From positions 152,001-216,000 of the forward strand of contig JAUIRK010000953.1 of assembly GCA_030549495.1 (NCBI GenBank): 64,000 nucleotides of DNA, given 5' to 3'. The notes beneath the pieces were generated by a model. That model made no database searches. It was not told the origin of the DNA and saw only the letters and a list, made by a program, of their open reading frames with translations. This DNA comes from Nectonema munidae. Its lineage: Eukaryota; Nematomorpha; Nectonematoida; Nectonematidae. The first letter of the stretch is position 1, and the number at the start of each line of letters is the position of its first letter. A program made the position numbers and the translations under genes. Positions 1-11,415 of the stretch are shown in pieces.

Positions 1-2765
1 ATCATGAAGCGGCCTCCGGGATTCGATGCGTTAACCAACTTCTTTGGCTTGGAAAACTGGATCATACTTTCCTTCAAATTATTCAGAGGTCCTTCAACTA
101 GGAGATGCTGATCTTTGTAATAATTCAATAAATGATTCCATAGCGATTGCTTAGAAAGCACTTTCGGATTTCCAACAATGATAATTCCATAAACAGCGCG
201 AGTGAGAGCGACGTTCAAGCGCCTAGAATCATTCAAAAAGCCGATACCTTGATGACTGTTAGATCTCACGCACGAGAGTATGATGAAATCTTTTTCCCTG
301 CCTTGAAAAGCATCAACGCTCGCTACTTCGATTTCTTGATATAGGGTGGAATTGAGAGAACCGCTGTATTGCATGTATTGCACCAGATACGCTCTTTGTC
401 CTTCGTAAGGAGTGATTATGCCAATTTGGTGTGGCTTAATGCCACTTTTTAGGAACTTGGTCGCAATTTTTTCAACATTCGCTGCTTCAGTTCGATTAAG
501 ATATGATGTTCCAGAGGCAGCAATTTCTTCTTGTCCAGTTGTGGAAAGGAAAAACATTGGTTTGTCAGGATTCGGCCAGGGAAAGTCAAGAGTCGAAATT
601 TGGCGTTCGATAGGCGTTACTCCATTTTGCAAAGAGCCCTCATAAAAAATGTTACTAGGAAATGCAGAAAGCGCAGGATGCATGCGATATTGAACTTGCA
701 GACGAATTGGTCTGATACTTAGCACGACTAAACGTTCGAATAAAGACTGGGAAAGGCCAGCCCGAGCTGCTTTTTTACACATTACAACTGGCCCCAATTG
801 ACAGTGATCGCCAACTAAAATAATCTGCTTTGAGCCCAATACGATAGGAACCATGCATTCTGGTTCAGCACTTTGTGTAGCTTCGTCAATGAGTACACTT
901 TTGAAACGCATGCCAACAAGCCTGGGATCACCAGCTCCCACGCAAGTACAACAAATTACATCAGCAGCAGAAAGCAATTCGCGCTCAGCAAGCTTCTTCA
1001 GGACTAAAAATCGTGTTTCATCTGCTGAACTCAATTCACCAGCTTCACATTTTAACTGAAACAACTTTTTCAGTTCAATCGATGACTCGAGATTATAAAT
1101 TTGGTTATGCAGTGCTAGAAAAGCAACGGAAGATTCAATGGCTTCCCGGGACTTAGCACAAAGTCGAACACATTTCAACCCAGTTTTGTGAATTTTTTCA
1201 GTTAGTTGATCAACTGCTGTATTGCTTGGAGCACACACTAGAACAGGGCCGCTATTTTGCTGTACAAGATGATACACAATGCTTGCAGAAGTAACAGTTT
1301 TTCCAGTACCTGGTGGACCTTGAATCAAAGAAAGAGGCCTAGATAAAACAGTCTTTACGGCATAAGCTTGAGAGTGGTTCAATTCTGGTAAGTTAGGTGC
1401 AGAAAATCTTTTTGGTAAGGTACATTTAATATGCATGTCGTCAACCTGATGTCCAAGCAACTTGTGATAAATATATGGTGAAACAGAAGTTTCATCTGCA
1501 GCAAAGGTTTGGAGAGCAGCTTGCATTCTATCAAAGGATGTTGACTTCCAAACAAAGTCTAACAAAAATGAATGTGACGTCTCAATTGGTATGCCCATTG
1601 AAGTCTTCATTTCAATACCAATTTCTTCCCCTATACCATTAGGTAGCTTAATAATATTCCCAATACCTGACCAGTAGGCTTTCGAAGGCAACAATAGACG
1701 CAGCTTAATTTCATCACCATGCATGAGACGTAAATCTGAATCATTACGAGGAAGTGTAAAGTAAGCAATCGTCTTTTTATTCAAAGCAGTCGACCAGCGA
1801 ACTATTACATTTTCTTGTGTTTGACTTTCTTTCAGTCTCTTATCATACTCAGCCTCGAGTTTAACGAGAGGAGAAAATATACGCCTGTATTCATGGGCAT
1901 TTTCATATCTCAAGAAAATGTGTTGCGCCTCAGTCTCACTGCCTGGCTTTTCTAGATCAGCTAAGGTTGCAGACGGATCTTCTTTCCACAAAGCCTCCAA
2001 TCGATAAATCTGCGAAGGCGTGAGATGTCGTGCGGCCATTTGTTCCTTTTCAGATGGCTCTTTGACGAGCCAATTGAGAAATGCGCGTTCACAAATGAGC
2101 GGTTGCCACTGACCAGGCTCCCAGTTCATTTCCTTCAGGACATTAGATGAGGCACAGGGTTGTCTACAAAGTAAAACAACTACACTCTCAGTTTTAGCTG
2201 GAACGAAGCCGAGCATGAATAAGTTACGACATCCACAATGATAGCACTCCAGCACAGTATCTCCAAGAGGACCTTCTTTGTGCAAAGCAACTTCCTTGTG
2301 CTTTGCTCGAACCAAGTGCATGATAATATGACTTCCTCCCCCACCATTTCCATTATTCCCAGTAGTATTGTAGAAAGTTCTTCCATTGCAAAACCACTTT
2401 TTACAGGAATTACATTGCACAACACAAGAAACATCATCAATACCACAATAAAAGCAGCCGTGTTCTGTCCTTGTTAGCGAGACATCCAAATGATTGATTG
2501 AAGTAGAACCAATCAAACTTGTAGTTTCTTCTTCTACGCTAAGCGAATCAAATTTATTGGTAAGAGAAGTTAATGGCTTGTCTGGATTAAAATTTGATGA
2601 GGAGTACTGTGTGAATTGCGAGCAACTTCCTTGCGAGGGAAGAGTTAACTCATTGTAATCTAATTGAGAACACTGCGTTTGGCTAGAAAGAAGTGAATTT
2701 CCATGGTCTTCACCATCTAGAAATGTTAGAATTTGAGAATTTTGATTAAAGGAATCAAAGTTCAT
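1..2765 (-). CDS. UPF1: UPF1, regulator of nonsense transcripts 1 (RNA helicase), C-terminus cut by window edge
   Basis: ATP-dependent superfamily 1 RNA helicase that drives nonsense-mediated mRNA decay in the cytoplasm and works with UPF2/UPF3 and SMG1. The minus strand is open from an ATG at 2763-2765 to the window edge: 921 codons with no stop and no intron. After a ~100-residue polar, Ser/Gln-rich N-terminus comes the Cys/His-rich UPF2-binding domain (from ~104; [22 protein letters not shown]). The helicase core follows, with Walker A GPPGTGKT at ~483-490, DEAT at ~627-630, [38 protein letters not shown] and LNVALTRA near 853. The last residues seen ([19 protein letters not shown]) match the point where family members enter the SQ-rich tail, so about 200 residues lie outside. 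Compared with human UPF1 the Cys/His domain has an insertion of about ten Thr/Asn/Gly-rich residues before GSHI. All catalytic motifs are intact, which argues for a working gene. Confidence 0.97.
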   Translation of the reverse strand, partial: MNFDSFNQNSQILTFLDGEDHGNSLLSSQTQCSQLDYNELTLPSQGSCSQFTQYSSSNFNPDKPLTSLTNKFDSLSVEEETTSLIGSTSINHLDVSLTRTEHGCFYCGIDDVSCVVQCNSCKKWFCNGRTFYNTTGNNGNGGGGSHIIMHLVRAKHKEVALHKEGPLGDTVLECYHCGCRNLFMLGFVPAKTESVVVLLCRQPCASSNVLKEMNWEPGQWQPLICERAFLNWLVKEPSEKEQMAARHLTPSQIYRLEALWKEDPSATLADLEKPGSETEAQHIFLRYENAHEYRRIFSPLVKLEAEYDKRLKESQTQENVIVRWSTALNKKTIAYFTLPRNDSDLRLMHGDEIKLRLLLPSKAYWSGIGNIIKLPNGIGEEIGIEMKTSMGIPIETSHSFLLDFVWKSTSFDRMQAALQTFAADETSVSPYIYHKLLGHQVDDMHIKCTLPKRFSAPNLPELNHSQAYAVKTVLSRPLSLIQGPPGTGKTVTSASIVYHLVQQNSGPVLVCAPSNTAVDQLTEKIHKTGLKCVRLCAKSREAIESSVAFLALHNQIYNLESSIELKKLFQLKCEAGELSSADETRFLVLKKLAERELLSAADVICCTCVGAGDPRLVGMRFKSVLIDEATQSAEPECMVPIVLGSKQIILVGDHCQLGPVVMCKKAARAGLSQSLFERLVVLSIRPIRLQVQYRMHPALSAFPSNIFYEGSLQNGVTPIERQISTLDFPWPNPDKPMFFLSTTGQEEIAASGTSYLNRTEAANVEKIATKFLKSGIKPHQIGIITPYEGQRAYLVQYMQYSGSLNSTLYQEIEVASVDAFQGREKDFIILSCVRSNSHQGIGFLNDSRRLNVALTRAVYGIIIVGNPKVLSKQSLWNHLLNYYKDQHLLVEGPLNNLKESMIQFSKPKKLVNASNPGGRFM

Positions 2766-2794
2766 CGTTAAAGTCTTTAAGGAACCAATTTAAT

Positions 2795-2818
2795 CCTAAA
2801 TAAAAAAAGAAGTTAATA
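2795..2818 (-). promoter_or_regulatory. 3' splice acceptor in the UPF1 leader
   Basis: Read on the minus strand, a TTAAC branch-like motif, a run of pyrimidines and TTTAG end at 2796, 30 nt upstream of the UPF1 ATG. It is a textbook acceptor. I found no convincing donor upstream, so it could serve a cis intron in the 5' UTR or spliced-leader trans-splicing. Confidence 0.5.
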
Positions 2819-3600
2819 AAGCAATCGATATACTTTGAATAAAGAATGAAGAGTAAACATTATAATATATACGCATCTACCAATATTATAACTATAAATT
2901 CATGTAAAATAATTTGCAGTACAATGTATACGCCCAAATTAAAATGACTATATTTTACAATCTTTGGCTATTAGGACAATTTTAATCTGGATGCCATTTT
3001 TGATTTAAAAGTTGTTTTTTCAAATATTCCAATGATAAATATTTTGGAAATGAAGAAACAAATCTTTTTTGCTTAATTAATATAATGAATTATTTGTAAT
3101 TATAATTGTTATTTTCATTCAAATTACAATTTTTGTACTTTATGAAAATAAACATTCAACCCATTATGTACCAACGAGTCCTTTTTAAACGGTATTTTAA
3201 TTTTGCAAATAAAATTAAAAAATAACTTTGCAAATGAATTTATTATATTTCAAGATTTTTAATAAACGTCCCAAAAAAATTACTTATTGCAAATTTGTCG
3301 TTAAAATTTTATTCGGTAGTCTATTTTTTGTAACAGAAATTTTTGCATCTATTATTTCAAATTACATTTTATTGTTTTGCTTACATTTTTTAAAGATATT
3401 AACCTAAAGATTCTCCGAAAAAAAGACCTTTTTTGGAAAAAACTTTTTTAAAATTCAAAATACAAGGATTTTCATCATGATGCTTTCTCTAAATCTTGAG
3501 TGTAGAAAACTTAATTTAAATTTTATTAAAGTAAATACTTGTGATTTCTGAATATATTGAATCATATATATATATTTTTTTATCATAAATACTATAAATC
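2819..3600. other. AT-rich intergenic spacer
   Basis: No coding signal on either strand. It should hold the UPF1 promoter, but no element stands out. At 3159-3176 the text CCCATTATGTACCAA resembles the ends of the TTAA MITEs found further on, so a degraded MITE end may lie here. Confidence 0.4.
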
Positions 3601-6600
3601 TATAAAATGCTTTCCAATTTTTGTAATTTTGATATTAACAGTCATGATAAATTTAACAGTTTTTTACCTAAAGTTCATAATTTTAATTTTTACACCGTTG
3701 AAAGTTTGAAAAATCAACTTGAAAATTACACTGAAACTTCTAATTTACTCAATTTTGTTACTTCATCTGAATTGTAGAAGTTTATCAAGGAATTTTTTTG
3801 AGTTTAAATTATTATTTGATGATCTAGGCATTGATAAAATTGGTATCTTTTGTCTTACTGAAATTTGGGACTGTCATTCTAATCTGACCATAGATGGTTT
3901 TAATTTTGTCACAAAAAAAGAGAAGGTAGAGGTGGCGGTCTTGGAGCCTATATTGATAAACGTTTAATGTATAATACAAATAACATTGGGAGCCCTTTTA
4001 CCCCATTTGAATATCTAATAATTAATGTTAAGGAACCAATTTTATTTACAATTTTGATAATATATAGACCTCCAAGTTTCAACATAGATTTTTTTATAGA
4101 TGAGTTCACTCTATTAATGAATCAAACTAATTTTTTCAATAAAAAGGTTTTTATTGTTGGAGATTTCCACCTAAATATTTCCGGTCATACTCGAATACAA
4201 AAAAACCAGTTCTACACTTATCGATAATATTTTTACTAATTTCAGTTTTGTGGATTCATTTTTTGGCAACATTTTAATTGATATTTCGGATCATTTACCC
4301 AACTTTATTTTCTACAAAAATTTTTTTTTTATTTGACTGACAATTTAAAGTCTGATAGCGATATTATATGCAGAAACATGTCTTCAAAAAATTATTTTAT
4401 GTTTTATAATTGTATGTTGAATGAAGATTGGTATATAGATATTAATTTGAATGCTAATGAGTACTGTAAAGTATTGATTGATAAAATATCTTATATCTAT
4501 AAAAAATGTTTTCCTTTTATGAAAATGAAGCCCAAAGTTAAAAATGAATGGTTCACACCAGAATTAAGATTACTTAGAAAGTATAAAAACAAAGTTTATA
4601 AATCTTTCTTGAAATATCGAAACCTTTCTAAATGGAATGAGTTTAAACGAATACGAAATAGGTATAATAAGCTAGTAAAAGAAAGTAGAGAAAAGTTTTA
4701 CTATAATAAGTTCACTAGCTCAAAATTTGATATGAAGAGTACCTGGAAACTTATTAATGAAGTTTTAGATAAGAAACCAATCAATCACTGTCATTTTGAT
4801 TCGGATGAAATTAATGACTATTTTACAAATACTCAATTAATCACAAATGAAGCCTACTTTGACTCAATCCCAGTACTTGATAATACTTTTTATTTTGATG
4901 AAATTTCCATTAATGATATTTTGATTACTGCAAATACATTTAACGCATCTACTTCATCAGGATGGGATGGTCTTTCTAACAAATTGGGTAAAAATATTGT
5001 ATTATTTGTTTTGAATAACCTTTACCAATTATTCAACAAAATTATAAAGGATGAATATATCCTTGATTATTTTAAAATTTCTAAGGTTATTCCTATATTT
5101 AAATCTGGTAACCCTGAAAGTATTGAAAACTATAGGCCCATTAGTATTTTACCTTTTTTTAGTAAAATTTTCGAAAAAATTGTGTTTAATAGAATGGTAA
5201 ATTTTATTAACTTACATGACATTTTGAATGAACGTCAGTTTGGGTTTCGGTCGGGTGTTTCAACTGATATGGCAGTCTCTTTTGTAGTAAACTATATTTT
5301 GGAAAGTAGTTATTTGTCTAATAGAAAGCAATTTTGTACAATTAATGGAAGTAGTTCTAGAATTTTAGATACATTCATAGGGGTTCCTCAAGGGTCTATT
5401 TTGGGTCCTCTTTTGTTTATTTTATATATCAATGACATTTTTTAACTACAAAATAATAATTTTAACTTATGTTTATATGCAGATGATTGTGTAATTCTAC
5501 ACAAATGCAAAAATCTATTCAATGATATCGATATTTTAAATATATTTTTGAATTCTTTCGCTAATTGGTCATATAATAATAGTTTACGCATTAATTTTCA
5601 TAAAAGTGAACATATAGTTTTTACGAGGAAAAAAAATCAGTGTTTCTTCCACTACAGATCTGTGGTAACTTATTAACCCAATCTTCATGTTATAAATATT
5701 TAGGTGTATTTCTTGATTCCAAATTGAATTTCAACATACAGTATGACAATGTAATTAAGAATGTATCTATCGCTTTAGGTCTTATGTTTAAAATTCGTTA
5801 TTTTTTGAACCTTCAAACTAGAATTATTTTGTATTATTCTCTATTTCATTCTAAAATTTTATATTGTAACTTTATTTGGTGTTTATGTAGTATTTCAAAA
5901 TTTAACATTTTACAAAATAAACAAAGACATGCCTTTAAATTTATTAATTATAAAAACCATAATAGTGTTGTGTTTAATCATAACATACTTACTCTAGGAG
6001 AAATTAGTAAGTTTCAATTAGGTATTTTTGTTTATAAAGTAATTAATAGTAAAAATATTTTCAATATTTATTATATAAAAAATAATCATTTTTATCAATA
6101 TAATTTACGCTCAAAGAATAATTTACGTAGACGTTATAAATATACTTCTTTTAACAAACATTTTTTTTAAAAATCTATTGCCGTATGGAACTCCATTCCT
6201 TTACATATTAGGTATTTAAGAAATATTAAAAGCTTCAAAAAAAATATAAACTACACATGTTTCGTTAGTTTTTTTCCCATTTTTGGATTTTCTTTTGCTT
6301 CCTCTTCTTTGTATTTTTTTTTTGGAATCTCACCGCTTTTTTTCTCATATATCAACTCATCAACTCTTCTACATCCAGATATGCTTCCTTTGCTTGAAGA
6401 ATGGAATTTAACTATCAAATGATGTTTTATGACTGTGTGTATCTAACTTGGAAATTATTCTGTTTTATTTTATTTTTCTTTTGTTTACCTATGGGTTTTT
6501 TTGAATCTATCATCCTTTCATGCTTCTTATTTCAACTCATTTATACTTCTCCGCTGAACGGATGAGGGATTTTTTTCCCATGTGAACACATAAACGAAAG

Positions 6601-6650
6601 TTTAGTTCACTTCATTTTCAAACATGAATAAAGTCTTATCTTATCAAAAA
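3600..6650 (+). mobile_element. LINE (Jockey/CR1-like non-LTR retrotransposon), broken
   Basis: Encodes an apurinic-type endonuclease followed by a reverse transcriptase, spread over at least three frames. The endonuclease part shows HLNCRSLS, CLTEIW, IIYRPPS, VGDFHLNI and SDHLPNF (3719-4320). The reverse transcriptase shows KVIPIFKSGNPESIENYRPI, NERQFGFRSGVSTDMA, GVPQGSILGPLLFILYINDI and YADDCVILH (4333-5550). A C-terminal part with YKYLGVFLDSKLNF runs to 6170. No RNase H domain is seen. The 3' UTR ends in AATAAA (6627) followed by a TCTTA-type short repeat, as expected for LINE insertion by target-primed reverse transcription. It is a dead copy. Confidence 0.88.
4333..5445 (+). pseudogene. 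LINE reverse transcriptase fragment
   Basis: This is the longest open part of the LINE ORF2, 370 codons. It covers the linker after the endonuclease and RT motifs 1 to 3 and then GVPQGSILGPLL. The stretch that normally carries the FxDxxxAFD catalytic motif between FRSGVSTDMA and GVPQGS is missing: only about 45 residues separate them instead of roughly 100, so an internal deletion has removed an essential aspartate. A stop follows NDIF. The YADD box continues downstream in the same frame beyond that stop. Confidence 0.8.
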
Positions 6651-6835
6651 GCATATAAGTCGTGTTTTGGTCACATGAGGTTCCTCAAAAAAAAAAGACA
6701 GATCTTCGAGACTGCCGAATTTTATCGAGGCAAAAATTTCTGACATAAAGAAATCTGTTCTCAAAAAAACTGATAGATGTTGGGTTAGGCGGACAATCGA
6801 AGGATGGAATTTCGCGGCTTCGCCCGAAAACAACC

Positions 6836-6973
6836 TTAAGCCATTTAAGGCCAAGCAAAGCAGACGATATCTAAAAAAACGCAGACGATTTATATTCAAA
6901 GTCATTGAAAAAAGCAGACGAAGATTAAATTACTTATGTTCCAAAATAGGAACATTGGCCGTAAATGGGTTAA
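6836..6973. mobile_element. TTAA-flanked MITE (piggyBac-type), copy 1
   Basis: A 138-bp unit bounded by TTAA on both sides, with terminal inverted repeats GCCATTTAAGGCCAA and CCCATTTACGGCCAA. The inside carries repeats of GCAGACGA and, near the right end, the dyad ATGTTCC-AAAATA-GGAACATT (6936-6956). There is no coding capacity. TTAA target duplication is the hallmark of piggyBac. Two close relatives lie at 7434 and 44456. Confidence 0.85.
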
Positions 6974-7433
6974 GTATTAACTGGTTTAAGAGCTGAGTCA
7001 ACAGTTGTCGACCGAAATTTTCATTCACTCTGAAGGTTATTTTTATCAAAATTAGGTAGGAATATTTTTTATACCTTGTGTTGCTATAAGTGATGTACCG
7101 AAGAGGTGAGCATGGGAATAGATATCGGCTTTTTACGTTTGACCATGGCAAATTTTTATCGTTCACGGATTTTATCAACCGACCAAAAAATAAATTAAAG
7201 TTCTTACTAAAATTATAAACAGTAAAAGAAATTTGGATTTTATGCCAAAGCGCTTTCTACATATAATAGCATATTAATGAAGCTGCATTTTTGTTTACAA
7301 TTTGATGTTAAAAAATATACTAAATTTATAAATGGAGTTAGGAATCATATACAAATAATGTCAACTTCATTTTTGACACCTCTCCTCAACTTTTGAATAT
7401 CCACATTTCTACTTTATAACATACGTGCTTAAA

Positions 7434-7569
7434 TTAACCCATTAAGTACCATAGAAATCAGACAATATCTAAAAAACGCAGACGATTTATATTAAAAGTC
7501 ATTGAAAAAGCAGACGAAGATGAAATTACTTATGTTCCCAAATGGGAACATTGGGACATAATGGGTTAA
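7434..7569. mobile_element. TTAA-flanked MITE (piggyBac-type), copy 2
   Basis: A 136-bp unit with TTAA at both ends and inverted termini CCCATTAAGTACCA and CCCATTATGTCCCA. The interior is nearly the same as copy 1 (GCAGACGATTTATAT, CAGACGAAGATGAAATTAC), with the dyad ATGTTCCC-AAAT-GGGAACATT at 7532-7552. It ends exactly where the pseudogene at 7570 begins. Confidence 0.87.
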
Positions 7570-7833
7570 ACACCCCTCAACGAAGTCTTCTATAACAAAA
7601 TTCCGGGTATAGCATACTAATTTCATAGCACATTAAGCCAGAGTGATTATAAATTAGCCTGTTATAACGTAGCTCCACTCAAAGCATGAAAGTTTGCTGG
7701 CGTGTTACAAGGTCTCGCATGTTTAAAAGACTATGGTTTAACCAATGGTTTCGATGAACTTTATTTCAATCGTATAGCGGAGGTAGCAGATGATATTATG
7801 ACCAAGCGCTACAGCTTTGTGAAACAGCAGTAG
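7570..7833 (+). pseudogene. C-terminal fragment of an unrecognised cellular-type protein
   Basis: One reading frame gives a protein-like stretch of about 87 residues with balanced composition, unlike the AT-rich noise around it. It begins TPLNEVFYNKIPGIAY, contains YKLACYNVAPLKA and KFAGVLQGLACLKDYGL, and ends RYSFVKQQ before a stop at 7831-7833. Two in-frame stops interrupt it. GC content is clearly above its surroundings. The lack of introns and an AT-rich stretch like a 3' UTR afterwards suggest a processed pseudogene. I do not recognise the family. The left edge is the MITE at 7434-7569, so the rest of the copy is missing or was displaced. Confidence 0.55.
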
Positions 7834-8753
7834 TTCACAGACTTTGTTAGACTCCTAATAATTTTATTCTTATCTTTATAACTTTTAAATTCACTTGATA
7901 ATTACATGTACATAAAGAAATGTTTTTAGTCTAGACATACCAAGTATTTATTTTGATACAAGAGGCGCACATCTGGGCTAGGGCAGGATCATCGCCTCCC
8001 CTCAAAAAATGTTAGTTCCCTCAAACAGTAGGCATGTAATTTTAAAGAATTAACATAATAGTAATCAAAAATCATCAAAAGCACCCTTTAAATAGAAGGC
8101 AGAAAACTATACATGCAAATTGGTACATAATAACAATATTAACATTATAAAACAAAAAAATAAACTGTAATTGGCTGCATCTCGTAAAAAGAGAGTAAAC
8201 CTCCTTTTTTATAAAAAGCATCTCGTAAAAAGAGAGTAAATTGTCTGAATAAGCCGTGAGGAGGCAAAATATTACATTTTATATCAATAAAAGTTTTACA
8301 CTTATTAGCTACAAACTATTTGATGTCCAATCAGTACCATTTCGTTTATAACAATTATATTATAAGATATAAAACATAGACTAGAGATCAAAAAAATAGA
8401 AGTTTACTTCTTTGCAATTTTCATTTGTCGAGTACAGCAAGTTATCTGTTGCAGTCTTACCCTTACGTTAAGTTTCCCATTTTTTGACAACTCAATTTTT
8501 TCTTTTTATGTCGTTTGTGACAATGTTTCCAAAATTATTATAACACGCTTTCCTCACAACACAATGCAATATTATAAGTAATTTATCGCTTTTTAGTGAA
8601 ATTCTTACTTTTTCGAATATAATATTGGCGTTGCTACATTTTTAGAAAACAAAGGAATCTATATAAATTCTTCAAAATTTAAAATAAAAATATTTATTTT
8701 TAAAACAATTTCCGCATTATCATGTATTATATGCAATCATATTTACAATTGAA
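7834..8753. other. AT-rich spacer with a 23-bp direct repeat
   Basis: No gene seen. A 23-bp direct repeat beginning GCATCTCGTAAAAAGAGAG occurs at 8177-8199 and 8218-8240, 18 bp apart. Each copy can also fold (CTC...GAG). Confidence 0.5.
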
Positions 8754-8904
8754 TAAAGGTAAAGGTATACTGCGGTGTTTTCATTGAGAAGGCACAATTA
8801 TGCCGCTTGTATCGAACCATGAGGAAAGTAGGCTTGATGCGGGATCGAACCCAAGACCTTGAGTTATCGAAACCCAGTATCTAACGAACCTTACCCACGC
8901 CCCC
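8754..8904 (-). mobile_element. tRNA-derived SINE, family A, copy 1
   Basis: On the minus strand the head reads GGGGCGTGGGTAAGGTTCGT and contains a B box GGTTCGATCCC, as in a tRNA-derived pol III promoter. The body follows with GGTTCGATACAAGCGGC, TTGTGCCTTCTCAATGAAAA and a pyrimidine-rich tail (TATACCTTTACC). The same unit recurs at 10442, 13289 and 56754. Confidence 0.82.
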
Positions 8905-10200
8905 ATAATAAAACATGTATCAAAAATTGACCAGGCGGTGAATATTTTAAACATAGTAAAAATATAGCGTTTTTTCGCAAAATTATATGTACTATTAAAG
9001 TCATAAAAAACCTTGCATGTAATTAATATTTGTACTTGAAAAAAATTGTTTTTTTAATCTGACCTTCACGGACCTCTTAAAACCCTGCAGTAGAATTATT
9101 GGAGGCGGGCAAATGTCTTTGCTTTTATTAAATTGCTTATTTAAAAAATTTTCATCTAAATTTTTAATTTTCTTTGATTTTCTCAAAATATGACAAACAA
9201 TCCAAAAAATATAAGTTGGCTCGTCACATATACAAAATTGAACACAATACAAAACAGTAACATTTAGAACAAAAGTCAGAATCACTTTTTAATAAAGTTT
9301 TTTTATTTTAATTTGCTCATAAATTTTTCGGTTTGAACTTTTTTAAAATTAAGATCGCTACCTGCGGGCAGTAATGGTACTTAAAATTTATAAATGGACC
9401 ATTGGAAAAAAGGGTATACATCCCTGCTCTAGTCTGTATGCGTGTATTTACTTGTAAACTACATCGTCACTGTAATGAAACCACACACTTACTCACACAA
9501 ACTTGTGGGTGTGTGTATGCATGACTCTTCTTACTAATCAGCCTTAAAAGATCTGAAGAGAAATGAGAGAAATAAATGCGGAGACGAATGATCCGACTGT
9601 TAGAAGCGAAAAACTGAAAAATGAGAGTAAAAATTTTCTCATAATAAAATTCGAAAAATGTTAATGTAATTATATCAGAAATTCATTTTAAATTAAAAAT
9701 CTCTTTAATGGTAAAAATCAGGCGATGAATGAAGGAGTTACAGCATTTGACCTTTTCAGGAGCATTGACACAGATTTCCGAAGAAATGTAAATCGTCTAC
9801 TTTAAATACATAAAATCCTATTGAAAAAGAATGCAATCATAATCTGGTCGCCAAAGGGTTAAGGGACTAAGGGTGTCAATCGAACTTTTCTTCTTTGCGC
9901 CAAACAGGCTTGTAAGAACTTTGGGGAAAAATGAGGATGCACAAATTTAAAATCAAGTAAAGATTTTTTTGTTTTATTAAGAAAGAGATATCAGAATCTG
10001 CATGTCACCAATTGATATTCTTTATACATATGTTTTACCACAAAATGATTGAAACAGGCTGTCCGATACAAATGTTAAAATTATCAATTAGATCAAATGG
10101 TAGGCTCAAATTATCATTTGTATCATTTTATGAAATACTAGGAAGTGAGCATTAAGTCTCAATTTTTTACAGAAAAACCGGTGGTTGTCAAAAAAACTTT
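8905..10200. other. Spacer without a recognisable gene
   Basis: AT-rich, no coding signal. Near 9860 the minus strand reads TTAACCCTTTGGCGACCAGA, similar to one end of the TTAA element at 43915-44033, so a single MITE end is probably left here. Confidence 0.4.
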
Positions 10201-10204
10201 CCTT

Positions 10205-10320
10205 TAAAAAAAAAATTGAAATAACCCTTTTCTTTTTAATTGAATTTTTTTTTTTTAAAAAAAAAAATTTTTTTTTTGAAAAAAAAGGGCTTTGGTTTTA
10301 AAGGGGTTTTTTTTTTAAAG
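10205..10320. repeat. Low-complexity poly-A/poly-T block
   Basis: Alternating long runs of A and T with a few G runs. No gene or transposon end is recognised. The pattern is unusual enough that assembly or sequencing error is possible. Confidence 0.6.
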
Positions 10321-10441
10321 ATTTTTAAAGCAGCAGACGTTAGTTTAGTCTGGATGTAATGAAACCCTAACTCTAACATCGTCAATATTGGATTCAGCCA
10401 AAACATCTGAAAATATTTCCGAAAATTATTTTTCCAATATA

Positions 10442-10586
10442 GTAAAGGTTTCGTGGGTGTTTTCATCGAGAAGGCACAATTGCGCAGGTTGTATCGAACT
10501 ATGAAGAAGGTAGGCTTGATTCGGGATCGAACCCAAGACCTTGAATTATAGAAACTCAGTACTCAACCTACCTTATTCACGGCCCT
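10442..10586 (-). mobile_element. tRNA-derived SINE, family A, copy 2
   Basis: Minus-strand copy with B-box text GGTTCGATCCC, the phrase AGGTCTTGGGTTCGATCC and the body AAGGCACAATTG (plus-strand view). More diverged than copy 1, with no clear long tail. Confidence 0.8.
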
Positions 10587-11415
10587 AAAACAACCATCCA
10601 ACATCACACCCAGTTAAATACTTTAATTATATAAAATGAAAAAACTTTTCAAATTTTAACCTAAAAGGACCAGAAATTTGAAGATTAATCGTCGATTATT
10701 TTTTTAATAAAATTTTAAGAATTTAAAGCAGGCAATTTTCATTTCTTTGAACATTAATTAACAACTGATAGTGATAAGGTTATATTTAAATAATAATTAT
10801 GCATATTTAAGATTAATTGAAAAATAAGACGTGATAATTTTCTTATTATATTAAAAAATAAAAACAAAATCTGAAAATCCAATTAGTTAAACAACCATTT
10901 TACTTTAAATTTGGAAATATGAAAAATAATGAAAAATAAAATAATTTTTTCCTTAAATTTTATATTATATAATGAACAAATTTATAACATTATGATACTT
11001 TTTGTTATAAACAACAAAAAATATAAAAATATTTTATAAAAAAATAAAATTTTGATTTCATGAGTCACTGCTACAAAATCTTTAAATATTAAAAAATTTC
11101 GAAAGAACAAGATTGTAACTTTTAGGATTTAGAATTTTATACTATGAAAACAAATTATTTATTTTATAAACTTTTAAAATTTAAATCAACCATTTATTTG
11201 CAACAAATCAGATTCTAAGAATAAATTTCATTGAGTAAGTAAAATAAAAAATACAAATATTTTGATGGAGTCACTAACAAATGCCAATAAATATCTAGGT
11301 TGAAGTCTAACTAGGTCTTACTACTTTAATTTTTAAATTCATGCTCATCTAAATATAGTAAGATTTAAATAATATATAGATAAATATTTTTATAAATATC
11401 TTATATAGTTAAATT
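10587..11415. other. AT-rich spacer
   Basis: Very AT-rich. No coding region, transposon end or hairpin recognised. Confidence 0.4.

Noticed and set aside
853-1059. Plus-strand open stretch opposite UPF1
   Set aside because: Antisense shadow of the UPF1 helicase domain; its codon pattern is explained by the minus-strand gene.
8754-8904. tRNA gene
   Set aside because: B box and tRNA-like head are present, but no full cloverleaf, and the same head plus body repeats elsewhere. It is a SINE.
10236-10466. 76-codon minus-strand open stretch
   Set aside because: Largely poly-Lys/Phe from the poly-A/T block.
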